Shown here one piece after another: positions 1 through 7,692 of a DNA stretch of 45,426 bases (position 1 is the first letter of the stretch; every line of letters begins with the position of its first letter). Below the pieces are notes generated by a model that saw only the letters and a list, made by a program, of their open reading frames with translations, was not told where the DNA came from and made no database searches. Where the stretch lies: the NCBI GenBank assembly GCA_016764875.1, contig JAESQX010000108.1:1-45426 (forward strand). The letters run 5' to 3'. Source of the stretch: Gammaproteobacteria bacterium (GTDB taxonomy: Bacteria > Pseudomonadota > Gammaproteobacteria > Pseudomonadales > Pseudohongiellaceae). The position numbers and the translations under genes were made by a program.

Positions 1-1130
1 TCGGCTACGCTGTTAATATTTTTTACCCGATGCTCACCCAGCCGCGCCTGTAGCTGCTCCATGAACTGATTAAGCTTGTTACTCTGCTGATACGTTGATG
101 GTGCTTTCCCCTTCACTGGTAGTTCATTGCTGTGGCCCATAAAGGCATCAAATTTTTTAACTTCAACTTTTATGGCGATAACCGGAGCTGGAATAGTGAG
201 ACTGCCAAGGTGGGTTTCCAGCAGCAGCATCAGGTGTTCCCGTGAGCGGCTGGGCTGGCGCAGGCCCAGTTTGATCTCGGTATCACTTTGTTGCTCGTGC
301 ACAAGCGATAGCAGCAGCTGGCTGGTACTGAGATCACGGTGCCGCAGAAAATCACCAAGCTGGGCGATGATTTCGTCCACTACCGGCAGTAATAGACCAA
401 GGTCTTCTACTTCGCAGGGCAGCTCATAACAGCTGTTGAAGGAAGGAGGGGGCTGATAATAGCGCAGCGGTTCGGGTGTTTTGCCAAGGGCCCTGTTCAA
501 GCGGTTGATAAAGTCACTGCCGAAACGTTTTCTCAGACCGTCGTCAGGCAGACGCCAGATGTCTCTTAAATAGCGAACGCCCATATTATGCAGGCGCCTG
601 TCTTGTTCCCGGTTCAGTTCCAGTACTTCCGTTGGCAAGGAGCCCAGGGCAGAACGCAGGTTGCTCTATTGATACACCAGCTTATTGTGACCACCGCGGG
701 CCAGTAGCAGACTGCCGGTAACTGTAGGGCTGGCCGCGTAAAGGAAGTTGCCGGGCAATTGCCAGGAGTGCAATTGTTCGGCAACCAGGGGTTTGAGCTT
801 ATTGTGTACGGCATCAATGCCACCGAAGTATCTCAGGCTGCTGCGTATCTCAAGCACCAGGGACAGGGAATGAAAACTGACGCTGGCACTGAAGTCGTAG
901 GCCAGGGCCGCCAGCTCTTTCAGGTACTTTTCCTGCTGTGCGTCAGATAATTTGCTCAGTTGAGGGAAATACAGGGCATACCAGAGGTGACGTTTCTGTG
1001 GTTTTCTGCGGCCACCGGTGGCAGCGGGTGGGGGATTACCTGCTTTCACCGGCAGGCTGATAACTTTACCCCGGGAGCTGGCAGTTACAGATGGCAGAGG
1101 GAGCTGGACTGTGTTTTTCGGCTCTTCCAT
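1..1130 (-). pseudogene. imuB: ImuB-like Y-family polymerase subunit, interrupted by TAG and cut by the window edge
   Basis: ImuB is the catalytically inactive Y-family homologue that bridges the beta clamp, ImuA and DnaE2 in SOS translesion synthesis. The frame starts at an ATG at 1130, 8 bases after the imuA stop, and the family opening is visible after a basic, proline-rich leader (RHLWYALYFPQL, about residues 47-58). It continues through SLRYFGG and LLARGGHNKLVYQ to a TAG at 666-668. The same frame then stays open to the left edge and still reads like ImuB (LRSALGSLPTEVL, RYLRDIWRLP, LRKRFGSDFINRLNRALG). Without the stop there would be about 375 codons here, against a family length near 470-500, so the C-terminus lies outside. 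CAA-TAG-AGC could have arisen from CAA-CAG-AGC by one transition. A downstream dnaE2 would also be outside. ImuB identity is fairly sure; loss of function is inferred. Confidence 0.75.
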
Positions 1131-1138
1131 GATTCGCC

Positions 1139-1822
1139 TTATCCTTGGGGTTGTAAGCTGTGTTGGTGCAGATTTAATCGGGTGGACAGTGGGCGAAAGT
1201 TACCCCGGGCCTTGATGACAGTTATCTCGCTGGCTATGGTGCCTGCACGGGCTGTGCAGTTTGTCTGATTATGGGGGGCTACAGGGGAACTTCCCTTTAT
1301 TTTCAGGGTTAAAGAGGAATGTGAGTGCTTACTAATATTGTGCTGAAAAAGTACTCCAAGGGTTTGCCCCGCCTTGGCAGCCAGTTGCAAACGGCGCATT
1401 ACCCTGGGGGGCAACCATCGCTGCCAGGCCAGTACCAGGCCTCAGCTTTCGGTTTGCAGGGCTTTTTCCATACTCCACAGCGCATCCCGACAAGCCGTAT
1501 CCAGCCTGACTACCAGTACCTGATCGGTGTTAATGCCCGCCTGAACCAGGGCAGGGGCATAAAGCAGGTAAGGGGGTGAGATCCACAAGATCCATTTACC
1601 CTCGGCCACCACCGTTCGCATCAGGGGAACCAGTAATTGCAATTCACCCATACCCCAGTGGGGACTGATGATCTCCACCATGGCATTTCGAGGCCAGCCA
1701 CGGCCGGGCAGGATGTCATCAAGGGCGGGGTAGCCTGTGGGCTGGCCATAATCGCCTTGGCCAGCCATGTCACATCCACGCCAGAGTGCGGGGTTACGGG
1801 ATAGCAGTTCATCAAGGCTCAT
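1139..1822 (-). pseudogene. imuA: ImuA-like SOS mutagenesis protein, interrupted by an in-frame TGA
   Basis: ImuA is a RecA/SulA-like partner of ImuB and DnaE2 in error-prone repair. The start MSLDELLSRNPALW (ATG at 1822; an ATG two codons upstream at 1828 is the alternative) and the block GYPALDDILPGRGWPRNAM followed by GMGELQLLVP are typical of the family. A TGA at 1442-1444 falls at about codon 127-129. The same frame, with no shift, continues LVLAWQRWLPPRVMRRLQLAA and KAGQTLGVLFQ, the conserved C-terminal half, to a TAA at 1139. Full length would be about 227-229 residues, normal for ImuA. The codon before is AGC and the one after GGC, so the stop sits where relatives commonly have Cys or another single-base neighbour of TGA. 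A LexA box lies 50 bases upstream. Either a nonsense mutation or, less likely, a sequencing error. Confidence 0.78.
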
Positions 1823-1872
1823 TGTCATCGGACTTGTTATGTTAGTTACACTCAGGGTGATTGCAGGAATAC

Positions 1873-1892
1873 TACTGTAATAATATACAGTA
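1873..1892 (-). promoter_or_regulatory. LexA (SOS) box upstream of imuA
   Basis: The core CTGTAATAATATACAG at 1875-1890 matches the gammaproteobacterial LexA consensus CTGT-N8-ACAG exactly. The flanks extend the palindrome (TACTG...CAGTA). It sits about 50 bases upstream of the imuA start, where a LexA operator for an imuA-imuB(-dnaE2) operon is expected. Its integrity contrasts with the stop codons in the genes it would control. Confidence 0.88.
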
Positions 1893-2106
1893 GTACAGTG
1901 GGAATTTTTTCAGGTAACAGGCAGGGGTAATTAATTTAAAGTTTACGAGGTGATACTACACAAGAGCTCTGTAATGTATTGATTTTTAGGCAATATTAAA
2001 GATTTGTTGCAAATAGCCGTTAAAATCAGAGTCACCAATGCCACAAGGATGACGGGGGAAGGGACGGCATGTTTGGAGCAAAAATAAATTGTCTGGAGAG
2101 ATGGAA

Positions 2107-2199
2107 ATGCGAAAAAGACCGGATATGATTATGGTGGTATTTACCTTGTTTATATTTGGCATTCTTGCCAGCAGCGTGGCACAAAGCGCCCTCTTCTAA
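2107..2199 (+). CDS. 30-residue single-pass membrane peptide, function unknown
   Basis: This short gene reads MRKRPDMIMVVF, then a hydrophobic stretch LFIFGILASSVAQSALF, ending in TAA. A good ribosome-binding site (GGAGAG) lies 8 bases before the ATG. The layout is a positively charged N-terminus (KR, 4 of the first 5 residues basic or proline) followed by one membrane helix, so the predicted topology is N-terminus in the cytoplasm. It ends 17 bases before the convergent stop of the 5-formyl-THF cyclo-ligase gene. I do not recognise a characterised family, although similarly short RKRPD-type peptides may exist in related bacteria. Whether it is a signal-less membrane peptide or a degenerate gene start cannot be decided from sequence alone. 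Confidence 0.5.
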   Translation: MRKRPDMIMVVFTLFIFGILASSVAQSALF

Positions 2200-2215
2200 A
2201 AAATCAAGCCAACAG

Positions 2216-2809
2216 TCAGTGGGGGTAATAAATCTCCCTGTCACTGACAATCCTGCTCATAGGTACATCCCATGTATTAATGGGGATGCTGTCGGCTTTC
2301 TGGCATTGATGAGCCAGGCCCACCAGTTTCGGCTTGTTATAGCCGGTTCGAGCCCCGTAGGCAAAGGTGCGGTCGTAAAAACCCTTACCCATTCCCAGTC
2401 GATTGCAGTGCTCATCAAAGCCCACCAGGGGTACGAATACGAGATTTATCGAGCGCGGCGAAACGAAATGTCGAGCCGGGGCGACGGGTTCCAGAATGCC
2501 CCATTGATTGGGCTGTAAGGAATCTCCTTCTACGAACGGCGCGAAACAGACACGACCCGGATGACGGGGACTCAGCACGGGCAGCAAACATTGCTTGCCC
2601 ATTTCGAGGGCCTTAAACAGTATCGGCAGGGGGTCAATTTCGCCATCGCTGGCAAAATAAAAACCGATACGCCTGGCCTTGATGAAAAAACGCTGGTTTA
2701 TGACTTGATGATACAGTCGCCTGGCCGCGTGGTGTTGTTCAGCACTGGATAAGGCGTGACGCTTGCTCCGCAGATCCTTGCGTAAACTGGCGCGGTCAGG
2801 TTTATTCAT
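2216..2809 (-). CDS. ygfA: 5-formyltetrahydrofolate cyclo-ligase
   Basis: This enzyme uses ATP to convert 5-formyl-THF to 5,10-methenyl-THF, recovering a dead-end folate in the cytoplasm. The 197-residue product has the family's usual length. It shows the N-terminal basic helix (LRKDLRSKRHALS), the substrate-pocket segment IGFYFASDGEIDP (about residues 48-60) and the hallmark C-terminal block VPLVGFDEHCNRLGMGKGFYDR (about residues 126-147), which carries the glycine-rich phosphate-binding loop. It starts at an ATG at 2809, immediately downstream of the 6S RNA on the same strand. This ssrS-ygfA order is conserved in gammaproteobacteria, where the two are often co-transcribed. Confident family call. 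Confidence 0.93.
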   Translation of the reverse strand: MNKPDRASLRKDLRSKRHALSSAEQHHAARRLYHQVINQRFFIKARRIGFYFASDGEIDPLPILFKALEMGKQCLLPVLSPRHPGRVCFAPFVEGDSLQPNQWGILEPVAPARHFVSPRSINLVFVPLVGFDEHCNRLGMGKGFYDRTFAYGARTGYNKPKLVGLAHQCQKADSIPINTWDVPMSRIVSDREIYYPH

Positions 2810-2847
2810 AAGCGTAAACAGGGAAGGATTTTCTCGGGATCAGGTAA

Positions 2848-3037
2848 GCAACAAGTTCCCCAAAACACCGCTACCAAAATTGCCCTGAACCGAAAGGTTC
2901 AGGTGGTGGCTCCCGCGATGAATAAGGCTTTCCGGCTAGCGGACATGCACAACAACATCTAACGAGTTGCCTCCGGGGTTACAGGTATCGGCTCAAGAAC
3001 ACGTTTGATTGGCAAATGTTCCAGGAAACTCTGTTGC
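2848..3037 (-). ncRNA. ssrS: 6S RNA
   Basis: 6S RNA binds the sigma-70 holoenzyme by mimicking an open promoter and represses transcription in stationary phase. Three things support it. First, the position between zapA and the cyclo-ligase gene is the conserved ssrS locus. Second, recognisable 6S segments occur in order on the minus strand: CTTGAGCCGATA, GCATGTCCG, GGAAAGCCTTA and the 3'-side hairpin CCTGAACC-TTTC-GGTTCAGG. Third, the ends pair: GCAACA/TGTTGC plus AGTTTCC/GGGAACT with one bulged G, giving a 13-bp closing stem that sets the approximate ends (about 190 nt; E. coli 6S is 184 nt). Exact processed ends are inferred. Confidence 0.9.
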
Positions 3038-3039
3038 CA

Positions 3040-3047
3040 AGTATATA
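3040..3047 (-). promoter_or_regulatory. Candidate -10 element of the 6S RNA promoter
   Basis: Just upstream of the predicted 6S 5' end the minus strand reads TTATATACTT. It contains TATACT, a good sigma-70 -10 hexamer, placed 3-8 bases before the first paired base of the closing stem. No convincing -35 hexamer is seen at the usual spacing, so the exact promoter remains tentative. Confidence 0.4.
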
Positions 3048-3152
3048 ACCCGGCAATGCCAGACACCAGTTTAAGCTGTAGTTCACAGCGGTTATAAAAT
3101 TAATGGGAGGGTTCCTGAAGTCAGGACTCGCAGGATGAGCGATATAGAGTAA

Positions 3153-3467
3153 CTAAATTTCCAGCTGCCGGCTTTTTTCCAGGGCCAGCTCTATCTTATC
3201 TTCCAGTTTCTTGACCTGCTGGGCAGTGACATGTCGGGATTCATTGATCAGGCGGTTTTTCTTCAGCATGTCGTGGGTAATGTTCAGGGCCGCTATTACG
3301 GCGATTTTTTCACCACCATGAATATGGCCTCGTTCCTTGATTTTACGCATGTTTTCATCCAGATAACGGGCTGATTTCATCAGTGCTTCCTGGTCGGAAG
3401 GCGGACAGTTGATCTGGTATTCCTTGTCGAGGATTTTGACTTGTACAGATGTGCTGGTTTCGGACAT
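3153..3467 (-). CDS. zapA: Cell division protein ZapA
   Basis: ZapA bundles FtsZ filaments and promotes Z-ring assembly at mid-cell. The 104-residue product is the normal length. The N-terminal globular part begins with beta-strand residues SVQVKILDKEYQINCP and the helix YLDENMRKIKE (about residues 35-45). The conserved segment EKIAVIAALNITHDML (about residues 53-68) precedes a C-terminal coiled coil (VKKLEDKIELALEKSRQLE). It lies between the TIGR02449 gene (68-base gap) and the 6S RNA, as in pseudomonads. The gap upstream on the minus strand holds a long A-run (complement of the T-rich stretch near 3510-3530), which could act as an UP-like promoter element. Confidence 0.92.
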   Translation of the reverse strand: MSETSTSVQVKILDKEYQINCPPSDQEALMKSARYLDENMRKIKERGHIHGGEKIAVIAALNITHDMLKKNRLINESRHVTAQQVKKLEDKIELALEKSRQLEI

Positions 3468-3535
3468 TAGGCCTGACTCTGGGTTAACACCTTATTGGAG
3501 GTATATTACCCTTTTTTTTAATTTTTTTATAAGAG

Positions 3536-3745
3536 TTACTGCAGTTCTTCCATTGCTTTCAGTTTGGCCAGAATGGACTCCAGGTGGGTCTTGGTAGTCT
3601 TATTCTTTTCCATTAATTGCCTGCGCTCGGCATGCCAGCTTTCCTGGCCTGCTTTAAGCAATTGATTTTCCTGCTTCATATCGCCGCAGAGTGAAATCAG
3701 GGTTTCTACTTTATCGTCCAGGGACTGAAATCTTTCTTCGCTCAT
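3536..3745 (-). CDS. TIGR02449-family coiled-coil protein
   Basis: The 69-residue product is nearly all helical and rich in Glu, Lys, Gln and Leu, with heptad-like spacing (FQSLDDKVETLISLC, LKAGQESW, TKTHLESILAKLKAMEEL). This matches the short ZapB-like coiled-coil family known as TIGR02449, which sits directly upstream of zapA in many gammaproteobacteria. The WHAERRQLMEKN segment (about residues 38-49) is characteristic. By position and shape a role linked to ZapA/FtsZ is plausible, but the function is not established. Transcription is probably divergent from pepP, across a 220-base spacer. Confidence 0.82.
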   Translation of the reverse strand: MSEERFQSLDDKVETLISLCGDMKQENQLLKAGQESWHAERRQLMEKNKTTKTHLESILAKLKAMEELQ

Positions 3746-3965
3746 AACTATTGTTCACACAATTTCGGGTTAGTATTTCCTAATACCAGCAGCATCCTAC
3801 CGGAATTAGTTTAGGAGTTACTTTAATTGCGTCATCACTATAGGGCGGCTGTGAGAACGGGTCAATGACCTAATTCGCAAAAATAAGACCTGATCACAGT
3901 AGACCTGCATTAATGTAATGAATATGCTTATCCGTTCAACCGCTTACTGAGGTTTTTAGCCTGCC

Positions 3966-5288
3966 ATGACTAGTGATTTTCGTGAAATGAAGCGTCGCCG
4001 CAAGGAGTTGATGGCCCATATGGAGCCCAATAGCATTGCCTTGCTGGCTTCGGCCTCTCCCAAAATGCGCAATAACGACGCCGAATATCAATATCGGCAA
4101 AACAGTGATTTTTACTATTTAACCGGATTTACCGAGAAACAGGCGGTGCTGGCGTTGATTCCTGGACGTAAACACGGCGAAGTGGTGCTATTTTGCCAGG
4201 AAAAAGACAAGCTGAAGGAATTGTGGACCGGCATCCTGATGGGACCCGAAGTGGCCCGGGAGGAGTTACTGATAGATGATGCTTTTCCTATAACGGATAT
4301 CAATGACATTATGCCGGGGCTTATCGAGGGCAGAGAACGGGTTTACTACGCCATGGGCAAGGATTCCCAATTTGACCAGCAGGTAATGGACTGGGTAAAA
4401 GTGGTAAGAAGCCACACCGGGAAGGGCGTACATCCCCCGGGAGAATTTCTGGTGCTGGATCATTTGCTCCACGAGCAACGCCTGATCAAAAGTAGTAAAG
4501 AAATAAAATTAATGCAAAAAGCGGCCGGGATATCGGCCGAGGCTCACAAGCGAGCTATGGCGATTTGCAAGCCCGGCATTATGGAGTATCAACTGGAAGC
4601 AGAGATGCTGCATGAATTTTACCGAAGCGGTAGCCGGGCACCGGCATATAACTCTATAGTGGCATCGGGAGATAATGCCTGCATTCTTCATTATGACGTC
4701 AATGATGCTGAAGTAGCCGATGGTGACCTGGTGTTGATAGATGCAGGTTGTGAGTTTGCTTACTATGCCTCGGATGTAACCCGCACCTTTCCAGCTAACG
4801 GAACGTTCAGTCCTGAACAGAAAGCCATCTACGAAATAGTATTAAAAGCAAACCTGGCGGCCATTGACGTAGTGCGTCCTGGGGTTGCCTGGGATGAACC
4901 TCATAATATTACGGTAAAGATCATTACTTCAGGTCTGATCAAATTGGGCATAATAAAAGGTTCGTTGGCTCAGGCCATCAAGAAAGAAACCTACAAGGAC
5001 TTTTATATGCACAAGGCAGGTCACTGGCTTGGGCTGGATGTCCATGACGTTGGTGATTACCGAATTGATGATAAGTGGCGTCTGCTGGAACCTGGCATGG
5101 TGACCACAATTGAACCGGGTATATATATAGCACCGGATAACCGGAAAGTTGCCAGTAAATGGCGTGGAATCGGGGTGCGGATTGAAGATGATGTACTGGT
5201 GACCAGAACTGATCCGAAAGTTTTGAGCAAGGGTGTACCAAAAGAAATAAAGGAAATCGAATCTCTCATGACGCAGACAACACACTGA
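3966..5288 (+). CDS. pepP: Xaa-Pro aminopeptidase (aminopeptidase P)
   Basis: This dimanganese peptidase removes N-terminal residues that precede proline. The 440-residue product is full length. The N-terminal domain carries NSDFYYLTGF (about residues 46-55). The C-terminal pita-bread domain shows all five metal ligands: Asp259 in LIDAGCEF, Asp270 in SDVTRTF, His353 in GHWLGLDVHDVG, Glu383 in TIEPGIYI and Glu407 in VRIEDDV. It starts at ATG 3966 and stops 13 bases before ubiH, so the two are very likely co-transcribed, as in E. coli and Pseudomonas. Unlike those genomes there is no ygfB (UPF0149) gene in front: the 220 bases upstream are non-coding. Confidence 0.95.
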   Translation: MTSDFREMKRRRKELMAHMEPNSIALLASASPKMRNNDAEYQYRQNSDFYYLTGFTEKQAVLALIPGRKHGEVVLFCQEKDKLKELWTGILMGPEVAREELLIDDAFPITDINDIMPGLIEGRERVYYAMGKDSQFDQQVMDWVKVVRSHTGKGVHPPGEFLVLDHLLHEQRLIKSSKEIKLMQKAAGISAEAHKRAMAICKPGIMEYQLEAEMLHEFYRSGSRAPAYNSIVASGDNACILHYDVNDAEVADGDLVLIDAGCEFAYYASDVTRTFPANGTFSPEQKAIYEIVLKANLAAIDVVRPGVAWDEPHNITVKIITSGLIKLGIIKGSLAQAIKKETYKDFYMHKAGHWLGLDVHDVGDYRIDDKWRLLEPGMVTTIEPGIYIAPDNRKVASKWRGIGVRIEDDVLVTRTDPKVLSKGVPKEIKEIESLMTQTTH

Positions 5289-5301
5289 ACGGGCGTTATT
5301 C

Positions 5302-6543
5302 ATGCTGATTCAACAACCCCGTGCGAACTATGACATCGTGGTGATTGGTGCCGGAATGGTAGGCGCCAGTTTTGCGTTAGCCTTACAGAAAAAGCTGGCT
5401 GAGACTCCGGTATCTCTGCTGATTGTTGAAGCCATGAAAGTTGGCGGTGCCGGCCAGAGTACTTCTCCAAGCTTCGATGATCGATCCACTGCCCTGTCCT
5501 ATGGCAGCAGCAAAATTTTACAGGAAGCAGGTATCTGGGAAAATCTGGCGGAGCAGGTCACAGCAATAAAGAATATCCACGTTTCTGATCGAGGGCATTT
5601 TGGATCAGCCAGACTCAACAATGAGAAACAGCAGGTAGATGCCCTGGGTTACGTGGTGGAAAACCGCTGTCTGGGTGAGGTGTTAAACGAATCTCTTCAG
5701 CAGATGGTGGAAATCGATTTTCTCTGCCCGGCCAGTATAGAGTTGATTAAACCGACCGCCGAAGGAATGCAATTAAAAATAGCGTCTGATAATGAGAAGG
5801 AATTTTCCATAGCTGCCGCTCTGGTTGTGTTGGCAGACGGGGGCAGGTCTCCCATTTGTGGGCAGCTTGGTATAGATATCGACACAGAGCAATATCAACA
5901 AAAAGCAATAATCAGCAATGTGGCATTCCAAAAACCACACCGGAACATAGCGTTTGAAAGATTTACTGAAACTGGCCCGTTGGCAATTTTACCTCTGCCT
6001 GAACTGGCAGGTGAAAACCGGGGCGCACTGGTGTGGACAGTTAATGAAGCCGATGCCGAAGCCCTGATGAATTTGTCGGAGCAGGAAATATTGCCGGTGC
6101 TACAGGAACGTTTCGGTTATCGGCTCGGTCGAATTACCCGAATTGGTAAGCGGATTTGTTATCCCCTGAGCCTGGCTGTTGCCCGTGAGCAGATTAGACC
6201 CGGTCTGGTTCTGCTGGGTAATGTAGCCCATACTTTGCACCCGGTTGCGGGGCAGGGGTTTAACCTTGCCCTGCGCGACGCTGAATCCCTGGCGGATGTA
6301 CTGGCCCACTCTCATGATAACGGACAGTCGCTTGGCTCCATGGAAGTGTTACAACATTTTTTGCAGCAACAAAGCGGCGATCAGGCCCGCACTATTGGTT
6401 TTTCCCATTACATGACACGCCTGTTTTCCAATGATCGCCGTGCGCTGGTCTGGGCGAGGAAATTTGGCCTGGCATCAATTGACATGTTGCCCGGGGTGAA
6501 AAGAAGCTTCGCCAGGGCTGCCATGGGTATTGCAGATAAATAA
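5302..6543 (+). CDS. ubiH: 2-octaprenyl-6-methoxyphenol hydroxylase (ubiquinone biosynthesis)
   Basis: UbiH is an FAD-dependent monooxygenase that hydroxylates C1 of the ubiquinone ring precursor in the membrane-associated Ubi complex. The product has 413 residues. The Rossmann motif GAGMVG is at residues 16-21, followed by FDDRSTALSYGSSKIL and IHVSDRGHFG, which are typical of UbiH. Near residue 302 the second FAD motif reads LLGNVAHTLHPVAGQGFN; the GN (rather than GD) variant separates UbiH from UbiI. It follows pepP by 13 bases in an apparent operon. The next ubiquinone hydroxylase gene, usually adjacent, is 1.1 kb downstream beyond two genes on the other strand. Confidence 0.93.
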   Translation: MLIQQPRANYDIVVIGAGMVGASFALALQKKLAETPVSLLIVEAMKVGGAGQSTSPSFDDRSTALSYGSSKILQEAGIWENLAEQVTAIKNIHVSDRGHFGSARLNNEKQQVDALGYVVENRCLGEVLNESLQQMVEIDFLCPASIELIKPTAEGMQLKIASDNEKEFSIAAALVVLADGGRSPICGQLGIDIDTEQYQQKAIISNVAFQKPHRNIAFERFTETGPLAILPLPELAGENRGALVWTVNEADAEALMNLSEQEILPVLQERFGYRLGRITRIGKRICYPLSLAVAREQIRPGLVLLGNVAHTLHPVAGQGFNLALRDAESLADVLAHSHDNGQSLGSMEVLQHFLQQQSGDQARTIGFSHYMTRLFSNDRRALVWARKFGLASIDMLPGVKRSFARAAMGIADK

Positions 6544-6578
6544 ACCGGGTGCGATCTACAGCTTGTAGTATGGCAATG

Positions 6579-6992
6579 CTACGGATTTATTGTGGCTCTG
6601 ATGGATTCAATTCGATCTCGATTCACGCCCATATCGCCATAGCCCACACGGGAAGCTGACCTTACATGGGTTACCCCTGTTGCAGGGTCGAACAGGAACT
6701 CCACGTCATCGACAAACCCCATTAGCGTGCTGGTAAATTCAGCGTACAGGTAGTTGGATTCAGCCCTCACAATATTGGCGCCGCTCATGCCCAGCAGGGT
6801 TCGCTGTATATCGGCCAGAGTGGCGTTGATAGGTTCGATGTGGTGACTTTCCCTGGTCTCGAAACTGCAAACACAATTGGGTGAATCGGGGCAGTTCGCC
6901 AGACGTCCGTCAAGAATACCGATACCCTGCGGAGGTTCACCCGCGCAGGCCGAAAATAAGGGAAGGCAGGCTAGGGCAAGTCGTTTCAACAT
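6579..6992 (-). CDS. DUF1499 family lipoprotein
   Basis: The 137-residue product begins with a signal peptide ending in LFSAC at residues 12-16, a plausible lipobox with Cys16 as the lipidated residue, so it is probably anchored in an envelope membrane. The mature part matches DUF1499: CPDSPNCVCS (about residues 34-43), a central LYAEFTSTLMGFVDDVEFLF and a C-terminal VRSASRVGYGDMGVNRDRIE. The family function is unknown. The gene ends 36 bases from the convergent ubiH stop and lies 13 bases downstream of the MaoC-type gene on the same strand, suggesting a two-gene unit inserted between ubiH and ubiI. Confidence 0.85.
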   Translation of the reverse strand: MLKRLALACLPLFSACAGEPPQGIGILDGRLANCPDSPNCVCSFETRESHHIEPINATLADIQRTLLGMSGANIVRAESNYLYAEFTSTLMGFVDDVEFLFDPATGVTHVRSASRVGYGDMGVNRDRIESIRATINP

Positions 6993-7005
6993 AGGAAGCT
7001 CCGGT

Positions 7006-7467
7006 TTAAATAACAGTCATGCCGAGCCATTCGGCAATCAGTGCAGGTTTGTCTTCGTCTTCGATTTCTACGGTAACATTGTGTTTAATCAGGTAGTGCC
7101 GAGGCTTTCTTTCTTTTGCCTCCACCGGGGTAAAACGAGCGCGTATTCTTGTACCCGCCCTCACCGGGGAAATAAAGCGAACCTTATCAAGACCATAATT
7201 AATGGCCATAACCGGGTCTTTCAATTTAATACCGCCGCCACTGCTACTGAGTGTACTTAGCAGGGATAGGGTGAGGAAGCCGTGGGCAATGGTACCACCG
7301 AAAGGGGTTTGGGCAGCCCTTTCCTCATCTATGTGAATGTATTGGAAATCGTTGGTTGCTTCGGCGAATTTGTTAATTCTTTCCTGGTCAATTTTAATCC
7401 AGTCGCTGACGCCCACTTCCTTACCAATATAACTATCAAGTTCCGCCGGACTGATTTCGTTGGACAT
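7006..7467 (-). CDS. MaoC-family (hotdog-fold) acyl-CoA dehydratase
   Basis: MaoC-like hydratases add water to, or remove it from, enoyl-/3-hydroxyacyl-CoA. The 153-residue product is a single hotdog domain of usual length. The catalytic pair spaced as D-x4-H is visible: Asp40 and His45 in NDFQYIHID, followed by TPFGGTIAHGFLTLSLL (about residues 54-70), the conserved hydratase signature. FRFISPVRAG-like text (VRFISPVRAGTRIRAR) supports the NodN/(R)-specific subgroup. It is upstream of the DUF1499 gene (13-base gap) and divergent from ubiI. The physiological substrate is unknown. Confidence 0.87.
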   Translation of the reverse strand: MSNEISPAELDSYIGKEVGVSDWIKIDQERINKFAEATNDFQYIHIDEERAAQTPFGGTIAHGFLTLSLLSTLSSSGGGIKLKDPVMAINYGLDKVRFISPVRAGTRIRARFTPVEAKERKPRHYLIKHNVTVEIEDEDKPALIAEWLGMTVI

Positions 7468-7678
7468 TATTATTTCTCTTGCCTGGTGGCCGGGTTTAAT
7501 TTGAAGCTGATTTTAAGGCACGTTAGAGATGGAGGACCAGTTTGCGTTAATTTTCTTTCACAGTCTAGGGACTCAATGAGTAACACGGTGATTAATCGGC
7601 GAGAGCACTTTCATGGTTTTCACCCATGGCGAAAGATATATAGCGCGAATCATTAATGGTTTTAACGGCACCACGGCC

Positions 7679-7684
7679 TATAAT
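7679..7684 (+). promoter_or_regulatory. Perfect -10 hexamer immediately upstream of ubiI
   Basis: TATAAT lies only 8 bases before the ubiI ATG. Transcription from it would begin within about two bases of the start codon, which would give a leaderless or nearly leaderless mRNA. There is no Shine-Dalgarno-like sequence in the 8-base gap (ACCCAGCC). The -35 region (around TGGTTT) is poor. Confidence 0.4.
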
Positions 7685-7692
7685 ACCCAGCC

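Noticed and set aside
1442-1444. TGA in imuA as a selenocysteine or other recoded codon
   Set aside because: There is no SECIS-like hairpin obvious downstream, ImuA is not a known selenoprotein, and imuB has a TAG, which points to nonsense mutation.
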